From Porphyra umbilicalis (taxonomy: Eukaryota; Rhodophyta; Bangiophyceae; Bangiales; Bangiaceae): DNA of 64,000 bases. Below, in pieces: positions 40,948-52,935 of this stretch. Each line of letters opens with the position of its first letter. Position 1 is the stretch's first letter. The stretch covers positions 155,901 through 219,900 of the forward strand of contig KV918874.1 of the NCBI GenBank assembly GCA_002049455.2, given 5' to 3'. Under the pieces are notes generated by a model. The model was not told the DNA's origin. It ran no database searches and saw only the letters and a list, made by a program, of their open reading frames with translations. The translations under genes were made by a program, and so were the position numbers.

Positions 40948-43900
40948 CCAGCCAGACTTGACACTTCGAAAGTGGTATCGTCCGTTGCACAGCGGCTGCC
41001 TCGTCATTTTCTGTATGAGTCACGCTTCGTGTCACTTTCTAAATGTGTCCTGACAGCGTCAGACCATGTCAGGCACGACAACAAACCAACTAGAAAGTTG
41101 CACAGAATGACCGGATGAGATCGTTTCACACAACCGGCTGACTGTTGCTCTGTCACTCAGGAGATGGTGTCAACGAGCGACGACATGACCTTTTCGGGTA
41201 CATTCTGGCGCATGGAGCGTTCCCTGACGAGTTTGGTTGAGAGGGAGAGTGTCAGAACGTGCCTTTGAAATAGCGCGGCTTAGGATGGGAAATGTGATTG
41301 TGCATGTTGAGATGGAGTGAAATTGTTGCTTGTTCTGCATCATCAGTACGGACGACGTGTTTCGGTTACAAATGTATGCAATGATTTTTGAGGCGCACCA
41401 AACGGTTCAATGTGGAAAGAGATGCAGTTCAGGCTATCAGACACATGCATCCTGAGCGTTGAGCGACTCGGCGTCTCCGTTCTGTTCACAGTCATCCTTT
41501 TCCGGCGAAGATCCTGTCGCTCTGTGCATCAGCTGACGCCTTCGTCCCCCCTCAGAACGGATGCATGGTTCAGTAACGTTGGGTAGCGGGCGCACGCCGG
41601 TGTTGTGTGCACGCGCGGTACTTCGGCTACCGCTGAAGTGTTTTTTTTCCTACCACGGACAAAGAGTATTGAACAGCTTACGATATGAGTGGTTGATGTC
41701 ATTGTATTGACTTCGTTCTCAACCCAAATAACGAGCTCTGGGAGGTCCTGCCGTGTGTCGCATCTACTTTCGTGGAGAGTCAATCTGTGTCCGTTGGCAG
41801 CTGCTTACCACCCGTCGGTAGAGCAGTGGTACGTAGTCCCCGCTTCCCTTCTGTTTTGAACCACTAAATGACGGATGTCAAGCGAGCACGGGTTGGCCGA
41901 GACGCAGTTGTTTGTGGCAGTGATCGTGTTTGTCTCTGCTACACAGGACGTCGCCAATCCTCATGGCCACTGCGCTAGCGCTCTCCGGCACGGTGATTTC
42001 TGCTTCCAGTGACAGTGGTGGCGCCGGTACTCGGCCGTCAGAACGCTGACAACGCGGTCGCCTACCGCACCCGAGCTAAGAAGACGCTCAAAAATGTGTG
42101 CAACGCGGCCGTGCGCCTCATAAGCGATGATCCGGCGCTCTGTTGTTTCTTTTCATTGACCATTCAAGATTCAGATGGACGCTTCCGTGTGGTGATGTCC
42201 GACTGCATTAGTCGAAGAGTTTTGGGGCTGCTTACAAATGAGCTGTACGTCAATCCCTGCTAGAAGTCCCAATTGGTATCCAAGTATGTATAGACGCACA
42301 CTCGTTGCATGTCAGACGCAGTGCGCCAAATTGTTTGACATAAGCCGCGCACCAAGGCGGTGGTAAGCAAGACCATCCGGCAGCAGAGCAAGAAGAATAC
42401 GTTATTCTCCCAGAGCGTCGCCCAGCTACACCATATCTCATCTTACAGTGATTTAGATGCCTGAGCATCTGCGAAGCCAATCGCTTCTTGATGTCTTTTC
42501 TTGTAGTATGCAGCCTCATTGTCCGCATCCGCCGTTTTTTGGACGTCAGCAGTACGTACGATCGCCCATTTGCGTTCTAGAACGCAGAACAAGAGCAGTA
42601 GGAGTTTACACTGGTCAACGACGTCTCCGGGTGCCATGCACACCACACGTCGCCCCCCCACAGAGCCGTCTAGGAGCCTTGAGCGCACGACACCGCATCT
42701 TCTAGTAGGACTTGCATTCTGAAACCTGGAGCGCTAACTGTGAGCGCCGCTGGTCACGATTCGAATTCAACCAGCCGTTCGCAACGTTGTGCACCCAAAC
42801 CGCGATACGCAATGCGCTCTGGATAGCTGGCGTACCCACTCACCGCGGCGCCACGCAGTCCCATAGCGGTGTGGTACCATTCATATGAGGTAGCGCTCTA
42901 CTGGGAGCTCCCGCGTGTTGAGGGGGGGTTGGCAGTCACCCTGTCCTGCCGTGCCTCGCTCCTTACCCCACTCCCCGCTCCATTACCCTTCACGCCCCGC
43001 CCCGTCGCCCCCACCCCCCCGCCCTTCCACCATGAACGCCTGTAAGCGCGTCCCAGCGACATCCCTCATCCCATTTACATTTTCTTGGCCATCGTCTTTG
43101 CCGCGGAGTCCTTCGCCCGACTGATCGCTCCAGGAGTAATTTTTACGTGTCAAGGGTCTTCACAGGTCTAATATTGGGGGCGGCAGTGAAGCGACACAGC
43201 GACAGCGTCACTACTGCAGGCCGCTGGTTGTGGCCAGCGTGGCTCAGGCAGCAGATTCCCATTTGCGCCGTCTGCAGAGACTCCACGACGGTCACCGCTC
43301 TTTCGCGAGAACGCTATGTGGGTGCCTCAAGAAGCAGTCAGGAACTTTGTCATTTGCTCCACAAACATGTCGAAGACAATGACCTTCTTTTCGGCTTGCT
43401 GCCACACCTTGCTGCCCGCCTTGTCAGCGGCTAGCTTCCCAAACGTATACAAGCGGCAAGCCAATAGCTATGCGCATTGTCAGCTTCTTACTGACGCTTG
43501 TTCTGTGTGGTGTCTTTCATGTCCTTTTTCCGTCGGAACACCCGCCACTCGGTTTTTGGTACTCCTCACATCACTGGTGGTGAGCCCCATGCAGCCTTTG
43601 TTGTGCTGATGGACTGCTCTTGCACTTTCTGGCACGTGTTACACACCATTTGTCACTACGGTGACGGGAAGCCGACAGTTTCTGTAACGAGGCGATGGCC
43701 GTCAACGCCGCTCATCACCTCCGAGTGATCACCCTGTCCGCGTGCACCTGACGTGGGTGCTGCCTGATATGGACCTGGGCTGCCTCCTTCAACGGCTGTA
43801 TCTGGCGTGAAGACCGTGGCTGCAGAGGAAAGGCGCACGATCCCCGCCACGTTTAAAGTTTTAACAAGAGATGTGGAGCACCGTCTCGCCCAGTTCGAGT

Positions 43901-44878
43901 CGGTGATAGAGCAGAGCGCAGCAGACCGTTCGGAGACTCCAGCGGCATTTCACATGAGCGGGAGCAAGCGCCAGTGGAAGACCGGCGAAGTTCCCTGACA
44001 TGACTATGGCCGCAAAGCAGACGAAGTAAAATCATGTGGCGTTTCATGCAGAGCTGCTCTTTCGCCGCTGCACCGATGCGATCTGGACCAATGTTATCTA
44101 CCAGGCTTCGCATCTGCTCCGAGTTGCACGCGCTGATGGCGGCCGCCGTATTCCAATTGCTGAAGAAGCACCAACAGGCGAAAAATGGGAGGAAGGAGGT
44201 GAGAAAGCACTTGTTTTTTCAGGTAACCGGGCCAGAGGCGCCTTGCTGTCCCCCAAAGATGACCGAGCGAGCCAAGCCTCTCCGTATGCTTGGTACCAAA
44301 TCCCATGAGTCGGGGCTTCGATTCTACATCGGTAGTCAACATCAGTCAGCGCACCGACGGATGCAGTCAGAGATGCGGAGACCCGCAACGTCAATTTGAG
44401 CCCGCCCTTTTTCTCCCGCCATTCCGCACGTGTCGTGCGGGAGGGGTGCGGCTGAGGATGGTGTCGAGTTTGTGGGCGCACAGCCGTTGCGAGTGAGGGG
44501 CATCAGCGGCCAAAATGGGAGGGTTCCAGGTGTGGGGCTGCCAGCTCGGGTGAAGAGCGCAGGTAGTTGGCCGCAAAGTCGGGGGGAGGGGGGGGGGGGG
44601 GCGGCGAATAAGAAAGCAGTTGCGTAACTATACGGCTTCCCTCACCAACGAACTGTCCCTCACAACGTTCAGTCTCCCTAGTTCTGGTGGTTTAGCCCCG
44701 TTTGGACCTCATCCACTCCCCGAACCTTACCACTACGGACGCCGTCAGAGGTCCCCAAGCCGGTGTCCCTGCCTCCCCCCCCCCCCCTCCTGGCTCTACC
44801 TCGCACCTGGATGGCACTTCCACCATTGGTGCTGTAGCAACTGCGTCGGTTCTCCCCGGCAACCAATGCTCCACCGAT
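40948..44878. other. Lower-GC island without recognisable genes
   Basis: About 3.9 kb with visibly more A and T than the host-gene blocks and many stops in all frames. A short open stretch at 42009-42263 (KKTLKNVCNAAVRLISDDPA) follows a TTCCAG acceptor-like site and might be an exon. A G-rich tract lies at 44579-44602. It is probably derived from mobile elements, but no terminal repeats were identified. Confidence 0.4.
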
Positions 44879-46210
44879 ATGGAGTCTCTCTCTAGCAGAG
44901 ACGCTGTTCGCAAGCCACTGCTTTCCAAGCGCTCCGTGCTCGTTCTGCGGGAAGAGTGCACCTCCAATGGGGTGTCATGCCACGGGAAGATAGATGACCT
45001 CATCGCGCGGCTGCCAGAGTTTTATTCGCCGCAGGCGGTAGGCGCCCTTGACGAGGCAGGCGCCGCCAGCGGTCCCGTAGCCGTGCCGCCTGGCGCTCAG
45101 GCGCCTATGTTTACTAAGCATGCGTTCAACCGGATTATCAACGTCATAGCCATGTCGAACATTGCCGAGGGCATCGTTGCCTCGAGAGGACCGCTCTTTC
45201 GGCAGCAGCTTGGCGCCGGGTTGGCCAAGCACGACCAGTGGTCCCTGCTAGTAGCATCCGCGTTTAACAACCCGGCCAAAGAGTTCAAGACGCTGCAGTC
45301 TTGGTTGGCCTACGGCTTCAACCCCAACCGTCACCCGCTCATCCGGACTGGAAGAAAATTCAATGCCAAGTTTGCCAAAGTAAGTATGAAATGGTCTGAA
45401 CTTGCACAGGACTGTTCACGACTCCACTCATGTGTGCGCACGTTTACTTGTACGCACTGCGAATGATTTTTCACCTTGTTGCATCACTCGCATTTGGTTG
45501 GCTGTCCTGCTCTCATGGCACCCGTGCATACTTCTCATTGGCTCCCTTGATCACTATCTGTACAGATAAACGCTCGATTCCAGCCAGTGATAGAGCTGTT
45601 CAACAAGAGTGGCAGCCACACCTCCGACTTTCGAAATTACAACAAGGGCGACTCTGTTCTTCATTACATGTCTGTCGTGTGTAAGGACAACGCTATGCTA
45701 ATGAGCTTGGCTGATATGAAGATCGATGCGGGTGCTGGTGTGGAGAGTGCGGTTGCGACTGCCGCGTTGCCGGCGGCTGCTCCAGTCGGTCCCGGCGTGG
45801 CTGTCCGCCCCAACACCCTGGCAAAGCCGATGGGTCGGGAGCGGAACGATTCTTTGGCGTCGATGGCCGAATCTTCGGCGTCGATTGCTGAGTCTTCGCG
45901 TCGACGCGCGGCGGCCACGATGGTCCAAGAGTTGACGTCGTCGCTGAGCGACGCCCGCAAGGCGAGAGATGCGGACCCAGTCATTGACGCTCTGGAGCAG
46001 CAGCTCCTGGATCATATCAGTGAGCGCTCTGTGAGGCGCTCGAGCAAGCGCGCATGGGACGGTGCCGCAATTGAGGTGGGGAAGCAAGGGGGTGGGACGC
46101 TGCCCGTGGTTCACAGTGGAACTGCTGCTGCCGATCGCGTCGTCTCTCCCGGAGATACCGACGAGGACGGAAGCGCCGTTGGGCTCCCGCCCGTGGGCGA
46201 CGGTGAGTAG
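44879..46210 (+). CDS. SAP-like domain protein of unknown family, two exons
   Basis: ATG 44879 (MESLSSRDAVRKPLLSKRSV) opens exon 1, to 45379. An intron starting GTAAGT and ending CTGTACAG separates exon 2 (45566-46210). The splice is phase 0 and gives about 381 residues. Residues about 17-45 (LVLREECTSNGVSCHGKIDD, then LIARL) resemble a SAP motif, a small DNA-binding helix pair. The central region is well conserved in character: AFNRIINVIAMSNIAEGIVA, LVASAFNNPAKEFKTLQSWL, AYGFNPNRHPLIRTGRKF, then across the intron FQPVIELFNKSGSHTSDFRN. The C-terminal part is Ala/Ser-rich and acidic. The stop (TAG 46208) overlaps a GTGAGT, so another exon is possible. An accessory or transposon-borne gene is suspected. 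Confidence 0.6.
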
Positions 46211-47956
46211 CCGTACGGTTGTGGAGTCGGCGTCGGCGCGGTGCTGAGCTCTCTGGTGGATGGTTTCTTTCTGGATGGAGCACTGCGTGCACTCTGACAT
46301 TCGTTCATGCATCGTGACGCTGAAAGAAAGACGCTGAGCCAAGTGACAACAACCGGCAGATTTCATCGTCACTGGCCCAAATGCTACCCAGATATTGTTT
46401 GGCTAGCGTGACTCTTGAGGCAGTACGACGATCCCAGAGAATATTTTTCCGCCGTCATGCACAAACCTGCAGGCAACTGCAAACAGTCCACACATGTGGG
46501 ACACGCATCACTATCCTGGGTAATTTTGAGCCACAAGCAGACGTAAACGGTGTCGATGCGGTCCACAACGTGTACACTTTAGTGGGCCAACTGAAAGCCT
46601 GTGGGTTGTTTTAGGTGCCTGTTTCTATCAGCACTGACTGTTGATTTATCAGGTGCAGTCAGCGCCCGTTCCAAAGCCTTAGGTCTTGCTTGATTTCTGC
46701 AGCGTACGTACCTCTGCGCAGCAAACCCAGAACCGTTGTCAAAACCACGTCTGTTTTTTCCTGTTTTGAGCCTCTTGGAGGCCCATGTTCCTGTTTGGAG
46801 AAGCAGAATTCCTGTGCAAAAAACAGATCGACTCCCCTTTACAGGCTCTCAGAGGCCATCCCTTGCGAGGTCTTTGCATATTTGTGTTTGCGAGAACAGG
46901 AATCGTTCCTCACTCGACACATTGCGCCTGCTAGCAGGGCCATAGATTCTTCTCTGCCTCTCTCACTGCCTGTAAGGGTGAAGTGCATACGTCTTATGCT
47001 GTGTCTCTCTTTTTACGAGTGGAGATGCATCTATCCCGGCGAACAGATGATTCTGGCGCCTTTTGTTGAAAAACCCAGCCTTGACAGAGCCCCAGGGCGG
47101 TTTGCAGGTAATCTGTTCGTCCGAAAACACGCAAAAGCAGACGTGCTCTTGACGACGGTTTTGAGCCCGCTGCGCTGTGTCCCACGGCCCCTGTCAAAAT
47201 GCTACACACTGTCAAGAAGCTGTTGTGGGGCTGCAGCACGACTGACAGAGTAATTTCGTGATGTGGAGATCGTGCAGTCACGGTCAATGCCGGATTGGAA
47301 ACGTTGAGAACCAGTCGGTCTCAAAAGTTCTGCAGTTATTGTACTATTGTCTCTCAAATGGTGGGGTGCTCTCAGGACACGTTGGGACGACGCTGCGACG
47401 TTTGACACAGTCATTGGATGACGTGCAAAGCGTGCAGCAACGGGCACTGACCGATCCACAATATTATGAGCTTGTCGTTCTGAGGGGCAAAATCTGTTGA
47501 TCGTCACGCATCAACGACAGCGGCGCCGTCAAGCCACAACATTTTAAGCACGCTTGAGACAACTCTACCGGTTTCTGACGTGTTGACACAACTCTGACGG
47601 TGTCAGCACAATTCTGACGGTGTCAGACACAGACTTGGTCCCGACCAGCATCAGAAGTCTTAAGCGCAAGCCCAGCCAGACCTATTGTAATTTATCTGAT
47701 TGTGGCTGGACTGACCGAAAACGGCTGGTGCTGTCAAAGAAGCTACAGTTCCCCACTGTGGGGGGCAGGCCGGGAATAACTGCGCACTGCACCGATCTGT
47801 GGGCACAGACAGCAGAATGGCGCCCAGTGCAAGTGGGATTGCGTATTACCGTGCAGACGGACGGCGTCATCCGGGAGGCCGGAGCCCTGTGCTTTTCTCG
47901 TCTCGACTTCCCTGTACGACCTCATCGTCCGCACAACCCACATCGCACCCACTTAG
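46211..47956. other. Lower-GC region, no recognised gene
   Basis: Short frames only; the longest plus frame (46690-47253) lacks an ATG start and any domain. Contains the short repeat at 47576-47635 listed separately. Confidence 0.4.
47576..47635 (+). repeat. Short tandem repeat with internal palindrome
   Basis: The words CAACTCTGACGGTGTCAG and CAATTCTGACGGTGTCAG stand about 20 bases apart, preceded by a diverged TTTCTGACGTGTTGAC. Each contains CTGAC and GTCAG around GGT, like an operator or transposon-end repeat. Confidence 0.55.
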
Positions 47957-49315
47957 CACCACACTGTTACCGGCCCCCGCATCTGCACTCAGGGGTCCGG
48001 TGGACCACCGCCTGTACACCATCTCGCCCCGGCCCACACCAAGTCTGCCGGTCACGGCACAACTCCCTCCCGCAGCCAGCGCGTCCCTCTCGTGGCTTTC
48101 GACGTGCTCGTGTACGTGTCTCATGCTGGTTGTCGTCAAGTGGCCGTCTCTGTCGGTCCCTGCGGCCCGGTCTTCGTTGCCATTAAGTGCTACCTGTGCG
48201 ACGCGGTCATGCCGGATGGCCACACGCAGAGGACTTCCAAGCTTCACAAGTAGTGCTGTCGCCTCTCTCTGCCGAAAGGCCACCCTCTAAGTCCGTCCAG
48301 TGTGGATGTCAGCTGCACAGATTTAAGCTGTTCTCATCGAAGGACATGTTCAACCTGCCAGCAGTCTGGGCATCAGCACAACACATTGGCGCTACATTCC
48401 GGTCGGAATCATATTACAAAGGCGGGCAAAATTCTACGACTTCCCGATGCTGGTCCTCTCAAGGGCCGCGATTTCGTCTGTCCTCTGATGGATGACAACC
48501 GTGCTCGCGCGCACGTCGCCGGGAAGCGCGCTGGATGCGTGGCACGCCACGAAGAGCGAAAGGCGACGGCCAGCTCATCCGACGTTTTACGAAGCAACGT
48601 CTACCCGTAGAAATCTACCTCAGCTGACACCCTCGCCCACATGCAAGACGCTGGACTGCGCGCAAGCACCTTGGAGGCCACCAACAAGCGGTGTCACGGT
48701 TTGGCAGTCATCCATCGCGCGTCTGGCATGACTACTGGTGGCGCGGCTGTCGCGGCCGCTCGCGGCATTGGACAACATTCCAATTTGCCCGGTTCGGGCC
48801 CATCGTCTGCGGTGGCTCCAACTGAGAACCTGACTGCCCACTAGATGGTCACAGCAAGCAGGAAGGCCAAACGGGCCCAGATGGCGACTGACTTGCGCGG
48901 CTTCATGGGTGTCGTTGTGCAGAAGGGGGAGCAGGAACCAACTGCTACGGCCGACAGCTGCTCGATGGCTCTGTGGTCGGATTGGCAGCGGGCCCGGTTT
49001 TCGAAACCGCTTCTCCTGGTTCCCGCAGCTGTTCGGGCGCACATGACTCCGCGGCAGGTGGCGGAGCAGTGCCCTTCAGCGCTGTTTGGGGCATCCCACG
49101 CTACATCTCACTCATCCATGTCTATTCAGGTCATCAAATGCGCTGCTGACAACGCCCTGACTAGGTTTGGGCTGATGTGCGGCACGTTTTCGGCCGCCGG
49201 CATTGCTGAGCGGCTGTGCTCGTCTTCGCTCAGTGGCCAGTGCGACATGGCCACTTCGACTTTCTTGGTTATGGCGGCTGCTTGGGCCGAAGGGTATGTG
49301 AATTCGTTGGTGTGA
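47957..49315 (+). pseudogene. Cysteine-rich ORF interrupted by three in-frame TAG codons
   Basis: One plus-strand frame reads as protein for about 450 codons except for TAG at 48251, 48608 and 48842. Segments: RVPLVAFDVLVYVSHAGCRQ, AIKCYLCDAVMPDGH, VSCTDLSCSHRRTCSTCQQS, DFVCPLMDDNRARAHVAGKR, LRASTLEATNKRCHGLAVIH, KAKRAQMATDLRGFMGVVVQ, ALWSDWQRARFSKPLLLVPA, and the end LVMAAAWAEGYVNSLV. Cysteine pairs in the first third suggest zinc binding. No family recognised. A decayed mobile-element gene is the simplest reading; TAG readthrough or exon boundaries are alternatives. Its neighbour is the SAP-like gene. Confidence 0.5.
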
Positions 49316-49327
49316 AAGTAAAGCGAT

Positions 49328-51671
49328 TTGACTGGCGCCGCGGCAACGGCGGACGCCGACCCCTACGTGGCCGCCAACCCCGAGGTGATTCCTCAGCGCC
49401 CGGTGGCCGACGCGGACGGCGCCACCGTAGCCCCCGCCGACGCGCCCGCTTTGCCGTTCGACGCGGGCGACGCGTGCCCGGCCGCGGCACTGGGCAGCGG
49501 CAGCAGGCGCGCTCGTTCAGCCTCCAGTGGCGAGGCTGCCGGCTGCCGAGTGGGCGGGGGGGAGGGGGGGGGGCAAGAGCTACATCGAAGAAAACATGCC
49601 GTCGCCATTCGTAGCGCCGCCGCTAACGCCGCCGCCGCCACCGCCGGCTACCGCTGTTGCCGTTGCCGCGTCGGGGCCCGACGCGGGGGCGACGGGCGGT
49701 GCCGCCGCGGCCGCCGCGGCGGCGGCGGCGCACCCGGCGGCGCCGCCCGCACCCGCCGCCCGCACCTGCCGCCGCCGCGGTCCCGCTGTCGCCGCCTCGC
49801 GGGGCGCCCGCGTTGCCCGTCACCCCCCCCCCCACTGTCGCCACGTCGGCGGCGGCGGCGGGTGCCGGGGTGGGCGCGCGCGGGTCGGGTCGGGGCGCCA
49901 TCTCCCCGCCCCCCGGTGCGCGCGCCCTCGTGCCGCCTGCCGGCTCGACCGGCCCCGCCGCGCCCGCCGCTGGTCTGCTGCCGCCGCCGCCGTCGGCGGC
50001 GGCCGCGCCGCTGCTCGGCGAGCCCCGCCCGTCGCCGCGCAGCCGCGCACAGCTGCACGGGTCAGACTCGGCGACCGCCGCCGTTGTGGCCGTCGTGGTT
50101 GCGTCGGGTGCCGACGCGTCGGGCGCGGCGGGGGGGCCCCGCCGCAACGGCCGCCGCCGCCGCACGTGGTGGGTGCGCGGCCGCACCCGCCGCCGTCGCC
50201 AGTACCGTCGGTGCTGCTGCCGCGGCCAGAGTCGTTACCGACGTTCCCATCGCCGGCGGCGGCGGCGCCGGCGCCGGCGCCGGCTCCCGGGTTCACGAAC
50301 AAACCCGCCCTGCGCGTCAGGCCCAAACAGAAGGGCGGCTCTTCGGCGGCCAAGGCCGCGGCAGCGGCGGCGGCGGCGTCAGTGGTGCGCGGGGGGGTGC
50401 CAAACGGCGCTGCGCTGGGCGTGGCGCCGCCGCCGCCCGCCGATGAGCATGATGGCTGGCGGGGGGGAGGGGGAGGGGCAAGGCGCCTCGGGCGGTCAAG
50501 GCGGTGAAGGCCTGTCGCCAACCGCGGTAAACGGCGGCGACTGGGGCGGCGGGCGCGACGGCGGCGCCACAGTCGGTGCGGTCGGCGGCGGCGGCGGCGG
50601 CGGCGGCGGCGGGCGGACCGCCGCCGCCCCCATCGCTCGCGCCGCTGTTGGCGTCGGCGACGCCGGTGCGAAATCGCAGCCGGCCGGGAGGGGGGAGCGC
50701 CAGCGCCGCAGCGGCGCCGCGTCGGCCGCCGCAGACGCGCCGACAGCGGCGGCGCCATGGTCGGCAGCCGGCGCCGTCGCCGGTGCCGGCGCGGCCGCGG
50801 CGGCGCGGCCGCCAACCCTGCCGCTGGGCTCGTGGGCGGCCGGTCCGTCGGCCACTCACGCCGGTGCCGCCCCCGCAGCCGGCGCGCGGGCGGATGTCGG
50901 GGCACCCCCCCATCCGTCGACCGGCCGCCCCCGCACGCCGAAGCCGTCGCCCGGTGGGCGGCGGGCCCCCCCCCCCACGGGCCGTCGGGCGGCCCGGCGA
51001 GTGACATGCTGCCGCGCTTCCCTTGGGCCGTCGACACGGGCGCCGCCGCCGGCGCGGCGGGCGCGGCGGCGCTCTGCGGCGCGTACCCGCCGCCGCACTT
51101 CATATCGGCCATTGGCGGCGGCGGCGGCGACGGCGGCGGGCCGGGTGGCGGTGGCGACGGGGGGGGGTGTCCTCGTCTTCGTCTCTTGCGGCTCGTCCCC
51201 GTGCGCCCGCGCCGCGGCGGCCGGCGGGGCGGTGTCGCCGGCGGCTGCGTCGGGGGTCGGGCTTTCGTGGGAAGTGTCGACCGCGTCGGCGGGGGGCGAC
51301 GGTGGGGGGGGGGGGGGGGCGGGGGTACCCAAACGGCGCCGGTGGGGGTGGCGGGGGGGTTGGCGGTGGGGGTGCGGGGGGGGGGGGTGTGCGGCGCCTA
51401 TGGCCACGGCGGCGGCGCCCACGCGGGCGGCGCCCACGGCGGCGGCGGCTGCGGTGCCGGCGGCGGTGCCAGCGCCGGCGCAGCCACGCCCGTGAGCCGC
51501 CAAGCGTCGGCAGCGCGCTCCAAAGCGTCGACCAGCTCGGTCGAGGCGCGGCGCAAGCACAGCCGTGGCTCGACGCGGAGCGACACGGGCAGCGCCAAGG
51601 TGGGGGGGGGCGGGGATGGGGGGCTCGCCGGCATGCTCGGCGCGTTCCGCAAGCGGCCCAGCCACGACTAA
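49328..51671 (+). CDS. Low-complexity Ala/Gly/Pro-rich protein, frame uncertain
   Basis: Coherent protein-like text moves among the three plus frames: DPYVAANPEVIPQRPVADAD at the start, then KSYIEENMPSPFVAPPLTPP, GFTNKPALRVRPKQKGGSSA, and FPWAVDTGAAAGAAGAAALC. The end is a Ser/Arg/Lys tail (RQASAARSKASTSSVEARRK, then HSRGSTRSDTGSAKVG) ending LAGMLGAFRKRPSHD at 51671. Most frame changes lie at G or C runs (for example 49558, 50390, 51163 and 51305). The start is unknown and no domain is recognised. The basic serine-rich tail could be a phosphorylation target; that is a guess. Confidence 0.35.
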
Positions 51672-52621
51672 AACGCGCGCGGTTCGTGGCCGCCTTGGCT
51701 GTTTCTTTTTTTTCCTGTCGCGTTGCCTGTGGTTAGCGGCGCGACCCCGCGCGTGGCGGCAGCGGTGGAGGACGCGGCGGCGGCGGCGGCCGCGGTCCGC
51801 GACGATTTTTTGTTTGTTTTTTCTTGGGCGGTGTGTGTGCCGTCGCCCCGCCCGGCCCACACCACCCCGTCGCGCCGCGACGCCGCACCCCCCCCGACAC
51901 CCACCCCGTCGCTGCGCGGCGCGTCAGGCCCACCCGGTGCGCCGCCCGTCGGGCGTCGCCGCCCACCCCCCGCCGTCGCGCGCGCCGCGCGCCTCACAGC
52001 GTCGGGGGTGGCGCGCCCGCCCGCGAGCGCGCCGCGCCGCGGGAACAGCGCCGCCCCGCGCCAGCCGCCGCCACCGCACCACCACCGCCGGCGACGGCCG
52101 CCCCCGCGCCGCACCGCCCGCCGCCGCGCCACCCGCGTCGGCGGCGGCGCGTCGCGGCAGCGCGCCAGATGGGCGACAAGGGGCGAAAACAGCCGGCGCG
52201 CCAGCACCCAGCCAACATAGAAACGAGACCCCCCACCCCTAGACAGCGGCGCCCTCCCACCACCGGCGCCCCCGCCTCCCGGAATGCGGTCAAACGGGGC
52301 CGTGTCGGCGTAGCAGCGCGCCCACACCACATCCACCGCGCGCTCCGCCTTGATGCGCCCGCCGCCCGGCACAAGCGCCCGAGATCCCCCCCCACCCCCC
52401 CCTTCCCCGCCTCGCTCACACACCCCGCATTCATCTCGACGCTCAGTACGGCCCGGCGGCGCCGCCGCCTCCATCGACGCGGCCATCGCTTGCGCCGCCG
52501 CTTCTGTCGACGCTGCCGCCGCAGCATGGAGAGCGACACGCAGGCGGGTCACCTCGGCCGTTGCCGCTTCTTCGGCAGTGCACGCCTATGCCGCTTTGGT
52601 AGACGTTTCATCACCGGTGGA
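51672..52621. other. GC-rich region, possible minus-strand coding
   Basis: T-rich tracts near 51700 and 51810-51830 follow the previous stop. On the minus strand an alanine-rich helical peptide (AEVTRLRVALHAAAAASTEA, about 52560-52500) is followed by RIKAERAVDVVWARCYADTA (about 52355-52296). It has no clear start or domain, so I do not call a gene. Confidence 0.3.
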
Positions 52622-52935
52622 GGTGGCGCGCGGCAGCAGAGGTTGCGCACGGCGGCGGAGGTTGCGCACGGCGTCGCAGGTGGCGCAGGACGGCAGGGGC
52701 GGCGCCCAGCGGCGAGGGCTACAGCCAGCGGCGGGGTTTGCGCCCGGCGCCAAAGGCGGCAGTCAGCGGCGGGGGTGGCGCCCGGCAGCAGAGGTGTCAC
52801 GGACTCGGGGTAGCGCACGGCGGCGGGGGTGGCACCGACTCGGGGGTGGTGCACGACAGGAGTGGTACCAGGCCCGGCGGCGGCGGCGGCGCCCGGCGGG
52901 GAAGGCGGCAGCCAGCGGCGGGGGCGGTGGCAGAC
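52622..52935 (+). repeat. 19-bp GC-rich minisatellite
   Basis: Nine consecutive 19-base units from 52622 to 52792 (for example GGTTGCGCACGGCGGCGGA and GGTGGCGCCCGGCAGCAGA), then shorter diverged units of 17-18 bases to about 52935. The unit length is not a multiple of three. Confidence 0.75.

Noticed and set aside
41800-41870. Possible tRNA (CGGTAGAGCAGTGG word)
   Set aside because: Only the D-loop-like word fits; stems and T-arm are missing.
42009-42263. Separate gene at 42.0-42.3 kb
   Set aside because: Starts without ATG after an acceptor-like site and cannot be linked to other exons; mentioned only as a possible exon.
42840-42905. tRNA-like stretch on the minus strand (GCTC...GAGC arm and CTCAT loop)
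   Set aside because: The D-arm-like part is present, but the anticodon loop is too long, no pairing acceptor stem exists, and no TTC-type T-arm lies at the right distance. The TTCGAAT near 42760 has no flanking stem.
46690-47253. 187-codon plus-strand open frame
   Set aside because: No ATG start, no domain, composition like the surrounding non-coding island.
47957-49315. TAG reassigned to an amino acid in this genome
   Set aside because: The syntaxin gene (7383) and the SAP-like gene (46208) end at TAG, and most host genes use TGA. Decay or local readthrough is simpler.
40948-49315. LTR retrotransposon covering the low-GC island
   Set aside because: No reverse transcriptase or integrase text and no pair of long direct repeats at its ends were found.
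52280-52470. Possible RING finger on the minus strand (ECGVCE ... ALVP)
   Set aside because: Apart from the first cysteine pair the required Cys/His spacing is absent and the frame is low complexity.
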